From: Cichorium intybus
Taxonomy: Eukaryota > Streptophyta > Magnoliopsida > Asterales > Asteraceae
Length of the DNA: 64,000 nt
Direction of reading: 5' to 3'
Assembly (NCBI GenBank): GCA_023525715.1
Contig: CM042012.1
Location: forward strand, 59,051,205-59,115,204
The notes under the pieces are model-generated. The model saw only the letters and a list, made by a program, of their open reading frames with translations. It was not told the origin of the DNA and searched no databases. Made by a program: the position numbers and the translations under genes. Below are positions 1 through 12,806 of the stretch, one piece after another; within the stretch, counting starts at the first letter, position 1, and the number at the start of each line of letters is the position of its first letter.

Positions 1-1214
1 GTACCATTTACGACCTTGTTATCGGTCTGTGCTTGGGTTGCGGTAATGACAAATGCTCGGCCTTTGGGAGCTGGAACCTGCATTGTTGGATTTGCCTGGG
101 CTTGAGTGTTAATGATATTGACAAGCCTAGGACACGCGTTTCTGAAATGGGTGGGGTCACCACAGTTGAAGCATGTTCCAGTTGGATACCGGGTTTGTGT
201 TTGCTGATTTGAGGGTAGAGCGAATGGTCGCTGAGTTTTTGGTGCACGGCATGTGTCCGCCAAGTGGCCATAGCGACCACAAGTCGTACAAAGGCGACAC
301 GGGCTGGTGGACATATGGTGATAGTTACAATGGTTACAGAGGGGGTGAGGTCCGGTATACGGCTTTTTGTTTGGTTGGGTGACTTGGGTGATAGGAGCAG
401 CTGGGGTAATAACAGCATGGTTGTGGTGATGGCTTTTCCGCTTCTTTTTGTCGTGTCGGTGTGAGGACTCGGACTTGACAATTAGGGGGGTCTCAGGGGT
501 CGGCTTTTCAGTTGTCATCTTTGAACCCTTGCGTGGGAGGACACCATCGTTCATATTATCCTCGTTGAGTTGACCTGCTATTTCAATAGCGGATTCCAGA
601 GTAGATGGCTTGCTGCTGGTCACCGAATCACGGATCTGGCGCGGTAACCCTTTAATGTAGCGGCGTATTGCAGTTTTCATAGGTTGAACCATGTGAGGTA
701 GGAGTCTTGAAAGATCATAGAATCTATTAGTGTAGGTAGCGTTGTCTCCTCCCACTTGTTTCAGATTCCAGAATTCCTCCTCGAGAGTTTGCAATTCGCT
801 GTCCGGGCAGAACTTCTCTATCATGCGTTCCTTTAGTTTTGACCAGGTCATTCCCAAGGCAACACCCTCTCCTTTTGCCCGTTTTTCTAGGTTCCACCAT
901 GAGAGAGCATGTCCTTGGAGGCACCCTGTAGCGTGACGGACCATTAGGTCCTCAGGGCACTCGCTGTGGATGAAAGTACTCTCCATTTCTTCGATCCATG
1001 TGAGGAGTGCGGTGGCACCATCTATGCCTTTGAAGTAAGGCGGATTACAGCTACGAAAGTGCTTAAACGAGCAACGATGAGTGGTTGTTGGAGCTTGCGG
1101 CTGAAGAGTTTGAAGATGGGTTGCAATTGTTGGGATGACATTTGCTACCTCCTTAGCGATAAGGGCGGCTAGCCTTCGGTTGTTACGAGCAGCGTATGGA
1201 GGTCGTAATGCCAT
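1..1214 (-). CDS. Gypsy gag (gag-pol 5' end), upstream tandem copy, partial
   Basis: Start codon at 1214 (complement). The frame stays open to the left window edge, so only the gag part and the first zinc-knuckle/protease stretch are visible. It is nearly identical to 8086-9300. The N-terminal half is a retrotransposon gag domain (Trp-rich stretch ending in [10 protein letters not shown]). Near 110-310 the frame enters a Cys/His zinc-knuckle region. The run of G at 485-490 has six bases, against seven in the sister copy at 8570-8576, so here gag reads straight into the pol frame. This suggests the family normally makes one gag-pol polyprotein. Only window truncation prevents checking the rest. 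Confidence 0.85.
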   Translation of the reverse strand, partial: MALRPPYAARNNRRLAALIAKEVANVIPTIATHLQTLQPQAPTTTHRCSFKHFRSCNPPYFKGIDGATALLTWIEEMESTFIHSECPEDLMVRHATGCLQGHALSWWNLEKRAKGEGVALGMTWSKLKERMIEKFCPDSELQTLEEEFWNLKQVGGDNATYTNRFYDLSRLLPHMVQPMKTAIRRYIKGLPRQIRDSVTSSKPSTLESAIEIAGQLNEDNMNDGVLPRKGSKMTTEKPTPETPLIVKSESSHRHDKKKRKSHHHNHAVITPAAPITQVTQPNKKPYTGPHPLCNHCNYHHMSTSPCRLCTTCGRYGHLADTCRAPKTQRPFALPSNQQTQTRYPTGTCFNCGDPTHFRNACPRLVNIINTQAQANPTMQVPAPKGRAFVITATQAQTDNKVVNG

Positions 1215-2026
1215 CTATGAGAAACACGCATATGGACTTGTGAGATATTTGTAAATTGATTATGGAAATTAAGTTTGTAGACATTGTTGGGTAAAATGAT
1301 TGTAAAACACTTGTTGGGCCATGGTTAGGAGTGTTGGGCACCTTTTGGGCTTTCCATGGGTACTAAATGTGAAGCATGTAGCAATTGCGTGGGCCCCCAC
1401 AATACTAAGTTTTCACATGTTTTTCCCACTTCAAGGCCCATTAGGGAACTTAATAGTCCAATTAGTTGGCCATTTTGGAATGTATCCTTTCGGATACGTT
1501 TGATAAGGTCGGGTATTTTGATGGCTCAAAAGTAATGTGAGTGACGCGCTTTGGCCTATAGGTTTGGGAACTCTCGCCTTTGGTCCCCAGGTAAGCAAAC
1601 TGGTCCCTCGGTTGATTGGGATGTATACGAATGCTTACCTAGTCAGGACTTTCGGGCTACCGGCACCTCCCCCTTCCAGTTACTATGCGTCCATTACTTT
1701 GATCCTACCCAACTAGAGTGGATGACTTTTAATTTCCTATGAGCTCTAAGGAATATATCTGTATATAAATTTTTATTTTGAAACCATTTGAGTATGTGTG
1801 TGATTTTAAGAGAAAGAGGAGAAAATTCACAAGTGTATGCACACATATAAGTGTCGGGAATAATACCTAAGCACATAAGGGAGCAATTAGCACACAAAGG
1901 TATTCCTAGGATTTTGTAAGTGCGAATTGCATGCAGTTGTGTGTGCATTTTATAAACTAGCATACGAGAGGACCCTAGAGGCTATAGACTAGGTCAAGGC
2001 AATTAACCTAATTCCCTATAGTCAAG

Positions 2027-2040
2027 GGCTCTGATACCAA
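2027..2040 (-). other. Primer-binding site (tRNA-iMet type), element A
   Basis: Read on the minus strand it is TTGGTATCAGAGCC, the usual complement of the 3' end of plant initiator-Met tRNA. It sits 2 nt inside the LTR boundary at 2043, which fixes the polarity of element A as minus. Confidence 0.85.
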
Positions 2041-2042
2041 TC

Positions 2043-4725
2043 TGACACACCCCGATCCTTGGCGGAATCGATCAAGGCGTGATATATTGTTCAAAGTCTC
2101 ATGACAACTATGTTATAATATGATTAGATTCAATTAAGTACTAAGTATGCAAACAAGATCCACAACATACAAATACAAATTCAAATACAACAACATTTAT
2201 TACATCAAATTTAAATAGTCTTGTGGGTTTCTAAGGTACACCCTACTTTTCATCAACTTCATTCTTCAAATCTGCATCATGGGTAAAAACAGGTCAACTA
2301 CGAGAGTTGGTGAGTAATCTAGTTTTATTAAAGAAAATTGTGAGTTTGACTAATTTGAAATTTGTTTTCTTTTGAAGTTGGCAAGCATCTGTTATTGAGA
2401 TAACAGTTTATAAATCAAAAATTGATTAACAAATGATAACAACAACAATAAGTCCTCACCCTATATATACATATATATGTATATATATAGGATGGAGCAT
2501 CTAATCATCATACACACTCAACCACGTGCAATCAATCACCTTAGCGTCCCAAGGCGGGGTGGTCAACCCAATAGCGCTATTATTGTCCATAACGTACCTC
2601 AAGAATACGGGCATAGTCATGGAGATTAGACTAAAAATGATAATGCACTACAAGTACATGTAGCGTAAACAAACAATAATTATACAAATAATGATTTACG
2701 TATAAATGTTCCAACAATGTCTCAATGGTGAAAAATAATAAAATGAAGTTGAAACATATTAAAACCACATGATACACCCCAAAAGTATTGAACATTATAA
2801 AATATGGGGTAGATTACTCACATTAGTCCAATAAGGAATGCGCGTGTTGTACGATAGACGGCTCGACTCAAAATGTCGTAGAACCTAATATAATTAATAG
2901 TTTGACTTAGGAATCGATAAACGGGAATATAGTATTAATAAAAATAATTAGACACATATTCTTATTTTAGATGAATTAACAATAATCCAAATTTTGTTTT
3001 GAATATTAATGTATTCATATGTTAAATGAATTTTAAATTGAATTAATTACTTTGCTTAATTAATTTATATCTTCACTTTAGGCAAGATTTTAATAATTTC
3101 TTATTAAAATAATAACTAGTCAAATTATAAGTATTTACATATTTTATATATTATAAACAATTATTTATATGAAATAATCATTAAAAATGCATTTTTACAT
3201 GCTTAGATATTTAGGAAAATGGTTTTAAATACTAAACAGTAATGAAACATTTTGAAATTATCCGAAAATGATTATTTCATAAAATAGTAATTACTGTAAA
3301 ATTTTCATATTTTTCTTAACTGCTTTAGTATTTATTTAGTATTTTAATAATTAAACCACAACAAAATTCGGGAAAAATAATAAATGATTCCCAAAACTTC
3401 TGGAAAATTAACCATAGTTTTCTAACAATATATTGCGCCTACTGTAAATATGTTGGATATTTTGGACTATGGGAAGTATTTCTTATGTTTTTCATTATTA
3501 ACTAATCAATAAAATCATAAATAATAGGGAAATATTAAGAGAAATTCATTAGACTTTTTATTTATGATTAACATGTTATATATGGTATTCTGATAAGGTT
3601 TTATAATTTTTGGACATGTGTAGCTATTTATTATCAATTTAAACCATTAAATAAACATTAAATCAGGAAAAATAAGCAAACCTTCTTACAAAAATCTGTA
3701 AATTGTTTCATGGAGTCTTTAAAACGTGTATAAGGTGCGAAAAATATAAAATCTAGATTTTAACATACCTAACTATATTTTGCAATTTATTTTTCTACAA
3801 CAAAATAAAATACAAAATAAGCATCAAACTGTAATATAAAAGCATGAAACTTTATAAATCCACTTTACTCAATATATGGGTTGTTCCAAAATGTTTCCAG
3901 AATTTATTGACTGCAAAAAGTATTTTATGTGAATTATTGCCATATTTTATTGCAATAATTATAGTAATTCAATAAAAATAAGTTATTTTCTGAACATTTC
4001 CAGAACTTCTTATTTTATTTATGAGAGTCTGAGACAAATCAGGTTTATACATAAAATGAGTTTTAGATATTTTGGTGGATTTAATTTGTTTCATGTATGA
4101 ATTTGGAACTTTTAACAACATACCTTGATGAATGCTTCAAGAGGGATGGAGATTTGAGTATATTGAAGTGTTCTTGGCTGAAAAATGAAGATTTCTAGGA
4201 GGAATTTCGAGATTGAGAGTGAGAGGAAGAATAGATATGGTTTGAGTGGTGATGAGAATAATGTGTTGGGAGAAAAATGAAAGGAAAGATGATGGAAGGT
4301 GTGAGTGGGAGACAATGGGAATAACCTTTTACTTTTGGTGGTCTTCATAATTCCCCACTAACACAAGCATCTTAAGAGTTTTATAAAATTTAATGTAGTG
4401 TTTATAAAAATAGAGTTTTATAAAAAAAAAAAATAGGTTATTATTTGATTATAACAATCTACTTTGATTTGAAGTTTAATTATAGCATTCAAGTTTGATT
4501 CTTTTAATTTAATTAGAGCATCATACTTTGATTTGATTTTAATATGGTATCATAATTTAATTTTATTATAGTTATAACGTTATACTATGATATATTGCTA
4601 TTAACGTCAATTTATATCGTAGTGTAAGGGTTTTGATCCTATTAGCGTCAAGAAATCTCGAGTAGGGTTTATTAAATTTCCAATTGGGTTGGCTTGAACC
4701 GAATCCATTTTAGGCGGATGTCACA
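2043..4725 (-). repeat. Shared LTR: 3' LTR of element B and 5' LTR of element A
   Basis: 2683 bp, bounded by TG (TGACACACCCC) and CA (GGATGTCACA) on the plus strand. A second copy lies at 10129-12806. By eye the two differ by scattered substitutions and a shortened A-run near 4425, on the order of 1%. To the left lies a primer-binding site and to the right a polypurine tract, so this one LTR borders two internal regions. The 78-codon frame at the complement of 4112-4348 recurs in the other LTR but has no recognisable product. Confidence 0.9.
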
Positions 4726-4740
4726 GTCTCCCCTACTTTA
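4726..4740 (-). other. Polypurine tract, Gypsy element B
   Basis: On the minus strand the bases just upstream of the 3' LTR read TAAAGTAGGGGAGAC, a purine-rich plus-strand priming site. It directly abuts the LTR end at 4725. Confidence 0.8.
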
Positions 4741-4775
4741 GGAAATTTTGTCCCGAAATTTAAGAAGAGAGTACC

Positions 4776-7700
4776 TTAAGAGAAAAGCTGCGGGTATTTG
4801 GTACGCATATGATCCTCACGCTCCCATGTATACTCAGGTCCACGTGCTGACTGCCACCTGACCTTGACCAGGGGAATGCGACTTCTTTTGAGTTGCTTTT
4901 CTTTTCGGTCGGCAATTTCCAAGGGTTTCTCGATAAATTGCATTGTCTCGTCGATTTGGATATCCTCAAGAGGAACATGAAGGTTCTCGTCTGCTAAACA
5001 CTTCTTGAGGTTGGCTATATGAAATACTGGGTAAACTTTATTAAGCTCTATTGGTAGATCCAACTCGTAGGCTACTGGTCCGATCCTTTTCAGGATCTTA
5101 AACGGCCCTACGTAGCGGGGTGCCAATTTACCCTTGCGTCCAAATCGAACCACACCTTTCCATGGGGACACTTTTAACATGACCATGTCACCCACGGTAA
5201 ATTCAAGCGGTTTGCGTCTCTTGTCGGCGTAACTCTTTTGTCGGCTACGATCTGTGAGAAGGTTATTGCGAATCTGAGTGATTTTGTCGGTTGTTTCCTG
5301 GATAAGCTTAGGACCAACGATTGGAGAATCCATTGTTGCGCGAATTACGTGGGACTCGCCAATTTCATGCCAGCAAATAGGAGATCGGCATTTACGGCCA
5401 TACAATGCCTCAAATGGTGGCATCCCGATGCTAGAATGATAACTGTTATTATAGGAGAATTCCACCAACGGTAAATGAGAGTCCCAGTTTCCTCCGAAAT
5501 CTAAGACACACGCCCTCAACATATCTTCGAGTGTTTGAATTGTCTTCTCAGATTGACCATCGGTCTGAGGATGATAGGCGGTACTGAGATCGAGGCGGGT
5601 TCCCATGGCTTCTTGAAGTGATTGCCAGAACCGAGAGAGAAATCTCCCATCACGATCTGAAATGATGCTGAGAGGGATGCCATGCCGACTAACTATCTCG
5701 TCGATGTAAATCCGAGCAAGTTGTTCGACCTTGAAATGTTCACAGATGGGAAGGAAGTGAGCAGATTTAGTCAAACGGTCAACGGTTACCCAAATGTTGT
5801 CATGTCCCTTTGTGGTACGGGGAAGTTTGGTTACGAAATCCATGGTGATCGCTTCCCATTTCCACTCGGGGATTACCGGTTGGACCAATAGTCCAGAGGG
5901 TCGTTGATGTTCTGCTTTGACCCTGGAACATGTAAGACATTTGGCTACGAATAAAGCAATATCCTTTTTCATTCCCGACCACCAATAATTTGTTCTCAAG
6001 CCATGATACATCTTGTCAGCGCCCGGATGAATGGAATATCGAGTTTTATGGATTTCTTCCATCGGGAATGTACGAAGATTGTCGCGATCTGGGATCCAGA
6101 TGCGATCTTGATAATAGAAAATACCATCAGATTTAGATTCCAACTCCCCATCAATTCCCGTGGGCATGTCATTTTCGGTAATTGCCGAGTGTTGGGCTCC
6201 TCGAATTCGGTCGCTGAGATTGGACAAGATAGGAGAACATATTAAATGAAATGCTTTGGCATGTTCTTTTCGACTTAACGCGTCGGCTACGACGTTCGCC
6301 TTTCCCGGATGATAGCGTATTTCACACTCGTAATCATTTAGGAGTTCGACCCATCGTGTTTGCCTCATATTGAGTTCCTTTTGATTAAGAATATGTTGCA
6401 AGCTCTTATGGTCGGTGAAAATTACGCATTTAGTGCCGTAAAGGTAATGCCTCCAAATTTTAAGAGCGAAAACCACGGCACCGAGCTCCAAATCATGAGT
6501 CGTATAATTCCTTTCGTGGATTTTGAGTTGTCGCGATGCGTAAGCTATAACCTTTCCCCTTTGCATCAAAACATAACCTAGACCGAGATTGGAGGCATCA
6601 CAATATACCACGAAATCTTCGGATCCTTCAGGGAGTGTAAGAATCGGAGCGTCACACAATCTTTGTTTAAGAGTTTGGAAAGCGTATTCCTGCTTGGGTC
6701 CCCAATCAAATGGCGTACCCTTGCAAGTGAGCGAAGTAAGCGGTAAAGCGATCTTTGAGAAATTTGAAATGAAACGTCGGTAATAACCGGCTAAATCGAG
6801 GAAGGACCGAATTTCCTTGGGGGTACGTGGGGCTTTCCAATTCTTGACTGCTTCAACTTTTGCGGGATCGACTAAAATACCCTTGTCACTTACAATATGA
6901 CCGAGGAATTGTACCTCATTTAACCAAAACTCGCATTTTGAAAATTTGGCATAAAGCTGATTTCCTTGCAATGTTTGGAGAGTTAGACGAAGGTGTCTTT
7001 CATGGTCTGCCTTTGTCTTGGAGTAAATGAGGATGTCATCAATAAAGACGATAACAAAACGGTCGAGATAAGGTTTAAATACCCGATTCATCAAGTCCAT
7101 GAATGCGGCAGGGGCATTCGTTAGGCCAAAAGGCATAACGGTGAACTCGTAATGACCATAGCGGGTTCGGAAAGCGGTTTTGGGGATGTCTTCTTCCCGT
7201 ACTCGAAGTTGGTGATAACCCGAGCGGAGGTCGATTTTTGAGAAGCATGAAGCTCCTTGAAGCTGATCAAAAAGGTCGTCGATCCGAGGTAACGGATATC
7301 GATTCTTGATGGTTAATTTATTTAACTCCCGATAATCGATACACATACGAAACGAACCATCTTTCTTTTTGATGAAGAGAACCGGGGCTCCCCAGGGTGA
7401 AGTACTAGGGCGGATAAATCCCTTATCGGTTAATTCTTGGAGCTGACTTGCCAATTCTTGCATCTCGGTTGGAGCCAACCGATATGGAGACTTGGCTATG
7501 GGAGCAGCTTCAGGAACGAGATCGATGCGGAACTCTAGCTCACGTACTGGAGGGAGTCCAGATACGTCATCGGGAAAGATGTCGGGAAAGTCTCGTACAA
7601 TCGGAATATCTTCGATCTTCTTTTCTTTGACCTTTGTTTCCACCACATGGGCTAAGAAAGCCATGTATTCTTTACGTAGATATGATCGAGCTTGAGTACA

Positions 7701-8399
7701 TGACATAAGACTAAGCTTTTTTGAACGAGTCTCGCCATAAATACGAAGACTTTGACCGTCGGCAAGAGGAATACGAATAAACTTCTCGTAACACACTATT
7801 TCAGCATGGTTTTGGGATAGCCAATCCATTCCCACGATGATGTCGAAGCTACCAAGTTCCATAGGAACTAAATTGACGGAAAATTTATGACCGTAAAAAT
7901 CGAAAGTGCAATCTTGGATGACTGCATTGAGTGAAATGTATTTTCCATTGGCGACTTCTACGGTAAAGTGTTCATCAAGTATCGTGCGAGGTGTGTGAAG
8001 TATGTGTTCAAATTCCAAAGACACAAAACTTTTATCGGCACCTGAATCAAAAAGTACTGACGCGTAGCAGTCATTTATGAGAAACGTACCATTTACGACC
8101 TTGTTATCGGTCTGTGTTTGGGTTGCGGTAATGACAAATGCTCGGCCTTTTTGAGCTGGAACCTGCATTGTTGGATTTGCCTGGGCTTGAGTGTTAATGA
8201 TATTGACAAGCCTAGGACACGCGTTTCTGAAATGGGTGGGGTCACCACAGTTGAAGCATGTTCCAGTTGGATACCGGGTTTGTGTTTGCTGATTTGAGGG
8301 TAGAGCGAATGGTCGCTGAGTTTTTGGTGCACGGCATGTGTCCGCCAAGTGGCCATAGCGACCACAAGTCGTACAAAGGCGACACGGGCTGGTGGACAT
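4776..8399 (-). CDS. Gypsy pol polyprotein (protease, RT, RNase H, integrase, chromodomain-like)
   Basis: 1207 codons from the ATG at 8399, with no internal stops. In order: two Cys/His zinc knuckles ([14 protein letters not shown] about residues 9-22, [14 protein letters not shown] near 50); an aspartic protease with FDSGADKSF; reverse transcriptase with the FIDDILIYS active-site motif; RNase H ([11 protein letters not shown]); an HHCC-type integrase zinc finger and core (DFVTKLP, then the DGRFLSRFW region); and a C-terminal chromodomain-like segment ending [17 protein letters not shown]. The first ATG lies inside the nucleocapsid region, so this start is only the first Met after a frame break. 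The natural start is the gag ATG at 9300, separated from this frame by one extra G at 8570-8576. All visible catalytic motifs are intact. Confidence 0.93.
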   Translation of the reverse strand: MSTSPCRLCTTCGRYGHLADTCRAPKTQRPFALPSNQQTQTRYPTGTCFNCGDPTHFRNACPRLVNIINTQAQANPTMQVPAQKGRAFVITATQTQTDNKVVNGTFLINDCYASVLFDSGADKSFVSLEFEHILHTPRTILDEHFTVEVANGKYISLNAVIQDCTFDFYGHKFSVNLVPMELGSFDIIVGMDWLSQNHAEIVCYEKFIRIPLADGQSLRIYGETRSKKLSLMSCTQARSYLRKEYMAFLAHVVETKVKEKKIEDIPIVRDFPDIFPDDVSGLPPVRELEFRIDLVPEAAPIAKSPYRLAPTEMQELASQLQELTDKGFIRPSTSPWGAPVLFIKKKDGSFRMCIDYRELNKLTIKNRYPLPRIDDLFDQLQGASCFSKIDLRSGYHQLRVREEDIPKTAFRTRYGHYEFTVMPFGLTNAPAAFMDLMNRVFKPYLDRFVIVFIDDILIYSKTKADHERHLRLTLQTLQGNQLYAKFSKCEFWLNEVQFLGHIVSDKGILVDPAKVEAVKNWKAPRTPKEIRSFLDLAGYYRRFISNFSKIALPLTSLTCKGTPFDWGPKQEYAFQTLKQRLCDAPILTLPEGSEDFVVYCDASNLGLGYVLMQRGKVIAYASRQLKIHERNYTTHDLELGAVVFALKIWRHYLYGTKCVIFTDHKSLQHILNQKELNMRQTRWVELLNDYECEIRYHPGKANVVADALSRKEHAKAFHLICSPILSNLSDRIRGAQHSAITENDMPTGIDGELESKSDGIFYYQDRIWIPDRDNLRTFPMEEIHKTRYSIHPGADKMYHGLRTNYWWSGMKKDIALFVAKCLTCSRVKAEHQRPSGLLVQPVIPEWKWEAITMDFVTKLPRTTKGHDNIWVTVDRLTKSAHFLPICEHFKVEQLARIYIDEIVSRHGIPLSIISDRDGRFLSRFWQSLQEAMGTRLDLSTAYHPQTDGQSEKTIQTLEDMLRACVLDFGGNWDSHLPLVEFSYNNSYHSSIGMPPFEALYGRKCRSPICWHEIGESHVIRATMDSPIVGPKLIQETTDKITQIRNNLLTDRSRQKSYADKRRKPLEFTVGDMVMLKVSPWKGVVRFGRKGKLAPRYVGPFKILKRIGPVAYELDLPIELNKVYPVFHIANLKKCLADENLHVPLEDIQIDETMQFIEKPLEIADRKEKQLKRSRIPLVKVRWQSARGPEYTWEREDHMRTKYPQLFS

Positions 8400-8418
8400 A
8401 TGGTGATAGTTACAATGG

Positions 8419-9300
8419 TTACAGAGGGGGTGAGGTCCGGTATACGACTTTTTGTTTGGTTGGGTGACTTGGGTGATAGGAGCAGCTGGGGTAATAACAG
8501 CATGGTTGTGGTGATGGCTTTTCCGCTTCTTTTTGTCGTTTCGGTGTGAGGACTCGGACTTGACAATTAGGGGGGGTCTCAGGGGTCGGCTTTTCAGTTG
8601 TCATCTTTGAACCCTTGCGTGGGAGGACACCATCGTTCATATTATCCTCGTTGAGTTGACCTGCTATTTCAATAGCGGATTCCAGAGTAGATGGCTTGCT
8701 GCTGGTCACCGAATCACGGATCTGGCGCGGTAACCCTTTAATGTAGCGGCGTATTGCAGTTTTCATAGGTTGAACCATGTGAGGTAGGAGTCTTGAAAGA
8801 TCATAGAATCTATTAGTGTAGGTAGCGTTGTCTCCTCCCACTTGTTTCAGATTCCAGAATTCCTCCTCGAGAGTTTGCAATTCGCTGTCCGGGCAGAACT
8901 TCTCTATCATGCGTTCCTTTAGTTTTGACCAGGTCATTCCCAAGGCAACACCCTCTCCTTTTGCCCGTTTTTCTAGGTTCCACCATGAGAGAGCATGTCC
9001 TTGGAGGCACCCTGTAGCGTGACGGACCATTAGGTCCTCAGGGCACTCGCTGTGGATGAAAGTACTCTCCATTTCTTCGATCCATGTGAGGAGTGCGGTG
9101 GCACCATCTATGCCTTTGAAGTAAGGCGGATTACAGCTACGAAAGTGCTTAAACGAGCAACGATGAGTGGTTGTTGGAGCTTGCGGCTGAAGAGTTTGAA
9201 GATGGGTTGCAATTGTTGGGATGACATTTGCTACCTCCTTAGCGATAAGGGCGGCTAGCCTTCGGTTGTTACGAGCAGCGTATGGAGGTCGTAATGCCAT
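8419..9300 (-). CDS. Gypsy gag, frameshifted before the nucleocapsid
   Basis: 293 codons. The retrotransposon gag domain covers about residues 50-220 ([17 protein letters not shown], then [13 protein letters not shown], then [13 protein letters not shown]). The last ~50 residues are read in the wrong frame after the seven-G run at 8570-8576 and end at a stop at 8419. In the sister copy this run has six G and the frame continues through the CCHC knuckles. The protein as encoded lacks the zinc knuckles, and the downstream pol (from 8399) would need a programmed or accidental shift to be made. Confidence 0.88.
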   Translation of the reverse strand: MALRPPYAARNNRRLAALIAKEVANVIPTIATHLQTLQPQAPTTTHRCSFKHFRSCNPPYFKGIDGATALLTWIEEMESTFIHSECPEDLMVRHATGCLQGHALSWWNLEKRAKGEGVALGMTWSKLKERMIEKFCPDSELQTLEEEFWNLKQVGGDNATYTNRFYDLSRLLPHMVQPMKTAIRRYIKGLPRQIRDSVTSSKPSTLESAIEIAGQLNEDNMNDGVLPRKGSKMTTEKPTPETPPNCQVRVLTPKRQKEAEKPSPQPCCYYPSCSYHPSHPTKQKVVYRTSPPL

Positions 9301-10112
9301 CTATGAGAAACACGCATATGGACTTGTGAGATATTTGTAAATTGATTATGGAAATTAAGTTTGTAGACATTGTTGGGTAAAATGATTGTAAAACACTTGT
9401 TGGGCTATGGTTAGGAGTGTTGGGCACCTTTTGGGCTTTCCATGGGTACTAAATGTGAAGCATGTAGCAATTGCGTGGGCCCCCACAATACTAAGTTTTC
9501 ACATGTTTTTCCCACTTCAAGGCCCATTAGGGAACTTAATAGTCCAATTAGTTGGCCATTTTGGAATGTATCCTTTCGGATACGTTTGATAAGGTCGGGT
9601 ATTTTGATGGCTCAAAAGTAATGTGAGTGACGCGCTTTGGCCTATAGGTTTGGGAACTCTCGCCTTTGGTCCCCAGGTAAGCTAACTGGTCCCTCGGTTG
9701 ATTGGGATGTATACGAATGCTTACCTAGTCAGGACTTTCGGGCTACCGGCACCTCCCCCTTCCAGTTACTATGCGTCCATTACTTTGATCCTACCCAACT
9801 AGAGTGGATGACTTTTAATTTCCTATGAGCTCTAAGGAATATATCTGTATATAAATTTTTATTTTGAAACCATTTGAGTATGTGTGTGATTTTAAGAGAA
9901 AGAGGAGAAAATTCACAAGTGTATGCACACATATAAGTGTCGGGAATAATACCTAAGCACATAAGGGAGCAATTAGCACACAAAGGTATTCCTAGGATTT
10001 TGTAAGTGCGAATTGCATGCAGTTGTGTGTGCATTTTATAAACTAGCATACGAGAGGACCCTAGAGGCTATAGACTAGGTCAAGGCAATTAACCTAATTC
10101 CCTATAGTCAAG
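9301..10112 (-). other. 5' leader of Gypsy element B
   Basis: About 810 bp between the primer-binding site and the gag ATG, matching 1215-2026 almost base for base. It holds only short frames (63-89 codons) without recognisable domains. Confidence 0.75.
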
Positions 10113-10126
10113 GGCTCTGATACCAA
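10113..10126 (-). other. Primer-binding site (tRNA-iMet type), element B
   Basis: TTGGTATCAGAGCC on the minus strand, 2 nt from the LTR start at 10129; the same as at 2027-2040. Confidence 0.85.
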
Positions 10127-10128
10127 TC

Positions 10129-12806
10129 TGACACACCCCGATCCTTGGCGGAATCGATCAAGGCGTGATATATTGTTCAAAGTCTCATGACAACTATGTT
10201 ATAATATGATTAGATTCAATTAAGTACTAAGTATGCAAACAAGATCCACAACATACAAATACAAATTCAAATACAACAACATTTATTACATCAAATTTAA
10301 ATAGTCTTGTGGGTTTCTAAGGTACACCCTACTTTTCATCAACTTCATTCTTCAAATCTGCATCATGGGTAAAAACAGGTCAACTACGAGAGTTGGTGAG
10401 TAATCTAGTTTTATTAAAGAAAATTGTGAGTTTGACTAATTTGAAATTTGTTTTCTTTTGAAGTTGGCAAGCATCTGTTATTGAGATAACAGTTTATAAA
10501 TCAAAAATTGATTAACAAATGATAACAACAACAATAAGTCCTCACCCTATATATACATATATATGTATATATATAGGATGGAGCATCTAATCATCATACA
10601 CACTCAACCACGTGCAATCAATCACCTTAGCGTCCCAAGGCGGGGTGGTCAACCCAATAGCGCTATTATTGTCCATAACGTACCTCAAGAATACGGGCAT
10701 AGTCATGGAGATTAGAATAAAAATGATAATGCACTACAAGTACTTGTAGCGTAAACAAACAATAATTATACAAATAATGATTTACGTATAAATGTTCCAA
10801 CAATGTCTCAATGGTGAAAAATAATAAAATGAAGTTGAAACATATTAAAACCACATGATACACCCCAAAAGTATTGAACATTATAAAATATGGGGTAGAT
10901 TACTCACATTAGTCCAATAAGGAATGCGCGTGTTGTACGATAGACGGCTCGACTCAAAATGTCGTAGAACCTAATATAATTAATAGTTTGACTTAGGAAT
11001 CGATAAACGGGAATATAGTATTAATAAAAATAATTAGACACATATTCTTATTTTAGATGAATTAACAATAATCCAAATTTTGTTTTGAATATTAATGTAT
11101 TCATATGTTAAATGAATTTTAAATTGAATTAATTACTTTGCTTAATTAATTTATATCTTCACTTTAGGCAAGATTTTAATAATTTCTTATTAAAATAATA
11201 ACTAGTCAAATTATAAGTATTTACATATTTTATATATTATAAACAATTATTTATATGAAATAATCATTAAAAATGCATTTTTACATGCTTAGATATTTAG
11301 GAAAATGGTTTTAAATACTAAACAGTAATGAAACATTCTGAAATTATCAGAAAATCATTATTTCATAAAATAGTAATTACTGTAAAATTTTCATATTTTT
11401 CTTAACGGCTTTAGTAGTTATTTAGTATTTTAATAATTAAACCACAACAAAATTCGGGAAAAATAATAAATGATTCCCAAAAATTCTGGAAAATTAACCA
11501 TAGTTTTCTAACAATATATTGAGCCTACTGTAAATATGTTGGATATTTTGGACTATGGGAAGTATTTCTTATGTTTTTCATTATTAACTAATCAATAAAA
11601 TCATAAATAATAGGGAAATATTAAGAGAAATTCATTAGACTTTTTATTTATGATTAACATGTTATATATGGTATTCTGATAAGGTTTTATAATTTTTGGA
11701 CATGTGTAGCTATTTATTATCAATTTAAACCATTAAATAAACATTAAATCAGGAAAAATAAGCAAACCTTCTTACAAAAATATGTAAATTTTGTCATGGA
11801 GTCTTTAAAATGTGTATAAGGTGCGAAAAATATAAAATCTATATTTTAACATACCTAACTATATTTTGCAATTTATTTGTCTACAACAAAATAAAATACA
11901 AAATAAGCATCAAACAGTAATATAAATGCATGAAACTTTATAAATCCACTTTACTCAATATATGGGTTGTTCCAAAATTTTCCAGAATTTATTGACTGCA
12001 AAAAGTATTTTATGTGAATTATTGCCATATTTTATTGCAATAATTATAGTAATTCAATAAAAATAAGTTATTTTCTGAAAATTTCCAGAACTTCTTATGT
12101 TATTTATGAGAGTCTGAGAAAAATCAGGTTTATGCATAAAATGAGTTTTAGATATTTTGGTGGATTTAATTTGTTTCATGTATGAATTTGGAACTTTTAA
12201 CAACATACCTTGATGAATGCTTCAAGAGGGATGGAGATTTGAGTATATTGAAGTGTTCTTGGCTGAAAAATGAAGATTTCAAGAAGGAATTTCGAGATTG
12301 AGAGTGAGAGGAAGAATAGATATGGTTTGAGTGGTGATGAGAATAATGTGTTGGGAGAAAAATGAAAGGAAAGATGATGGAAGGTGTGAGTGGGAGACAA
12401 TGGGAATAACCTTTTACTTTTGGTGGTCTTCATAATTCCCCACTAACACAAGCATCTTAAGAGTTTTATAAAATTTAATGTAGTGTTTATAAAAATAGAG
12501 TTTTATAAAAAAAATAGGTTATTATTTGATTATAACAATCTACTTTGATTTGAAGTTTAATTATAGCATTCAAGTTTGATTCTTTTAATTTAATTAGAGC
12601 ATCATACTTTGATTTGATTTTAATATGGTATCATAATTTAATTTTATTATAGTTATAACGTTATACTATGATATATTGCTATTAACGTCAATTTATATCG
12701 TAGTGTAAGGGTTTTGATCCTATTAGCGTCAAGAAATCTCGAGTAGGGTTTATTAAATTTCCAATTGGGTTGGGTTGAACCGAATCCATTTTAGGCGGAT
12801 GTCACA
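10129..12806 (-). repeat. 5' LTR of Gypsy element B
   Basis: 2678 bp with TG...CA ends, the partner of 2043-4725. Differences seen by eye include 10716 (A versus C), 10744 (T versus A) and a cluster around 11337-11420. After 12806 the sequence turns into unrelated DNA. Confidence 0.9.

Larger units (their letters stand above)
1..2042 (-). mobile_element. Tekay/Del-like Gypsy element A, internal region, partial
   Basis: The internal part of a minus-strand LTR retrotransposon: gag (1-1214), an untranslated leader of about 810 bp (1215-2026) and a primer-binding site at 2027-2040, directly abutting the LTR at 2043. The same block recurs at 8086-10128 with very few differences. The LTR to its right must serve as its 5' LTR. 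Its own pol and 3' LTR lie left of the window. Small open frames in the leader (for example the complement of 1694-1963) are conserved only because the two copies are nearly identical and are not called as genes. Confidence 0.85.
2043..12806 (-). mobile_element. Tekay/Del-like Gypsy element B, structurally complete
   Basis: Minus-strand Ty3/Gypsy element of about 10.8 kb: 5' LTR 10129-12806, primer-binding site 10113-10126, leader, gag 9300-8419, pol 8399-4776, polypurine tract 4726-4740, 3' LTR 2043-4725. The order protease - RT - RNase H - integrase and the C-terminal chromodomain-like tail (KVRW...GPEYTWERE) place it with plant chromoviruses, probably Tekay/Del. Gag and pol are out of frame because of a seven-G run at 8570-8576. 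The candidate outer TSD next to 12806 is TGAAT, but its partner would lie outside the window because of the tandem copy. Confidence 0.88.

Noticed and set aside
2027..2040. GGCTCTGATACCAA motifs here and at 10113 and 58549 as parts of tRNA genes
   Set aside because: Each abuts an LTR end and fits a primer-binding site; no cloverleaf surrounds them.
4112..4348. 78-codon frame found in both Gypsy LTRs (also 12197-12433)
   Set aside because: It lies within the LTR, has low complexity, and its conservation is explained by LTR identity.
8093..8566. 157-codon frame overlapping gag, also present at 8-481
   Set aside because: It is an alternative frame of the gag/nucleocapsid region and is conserved only because the two copies are near-identical.
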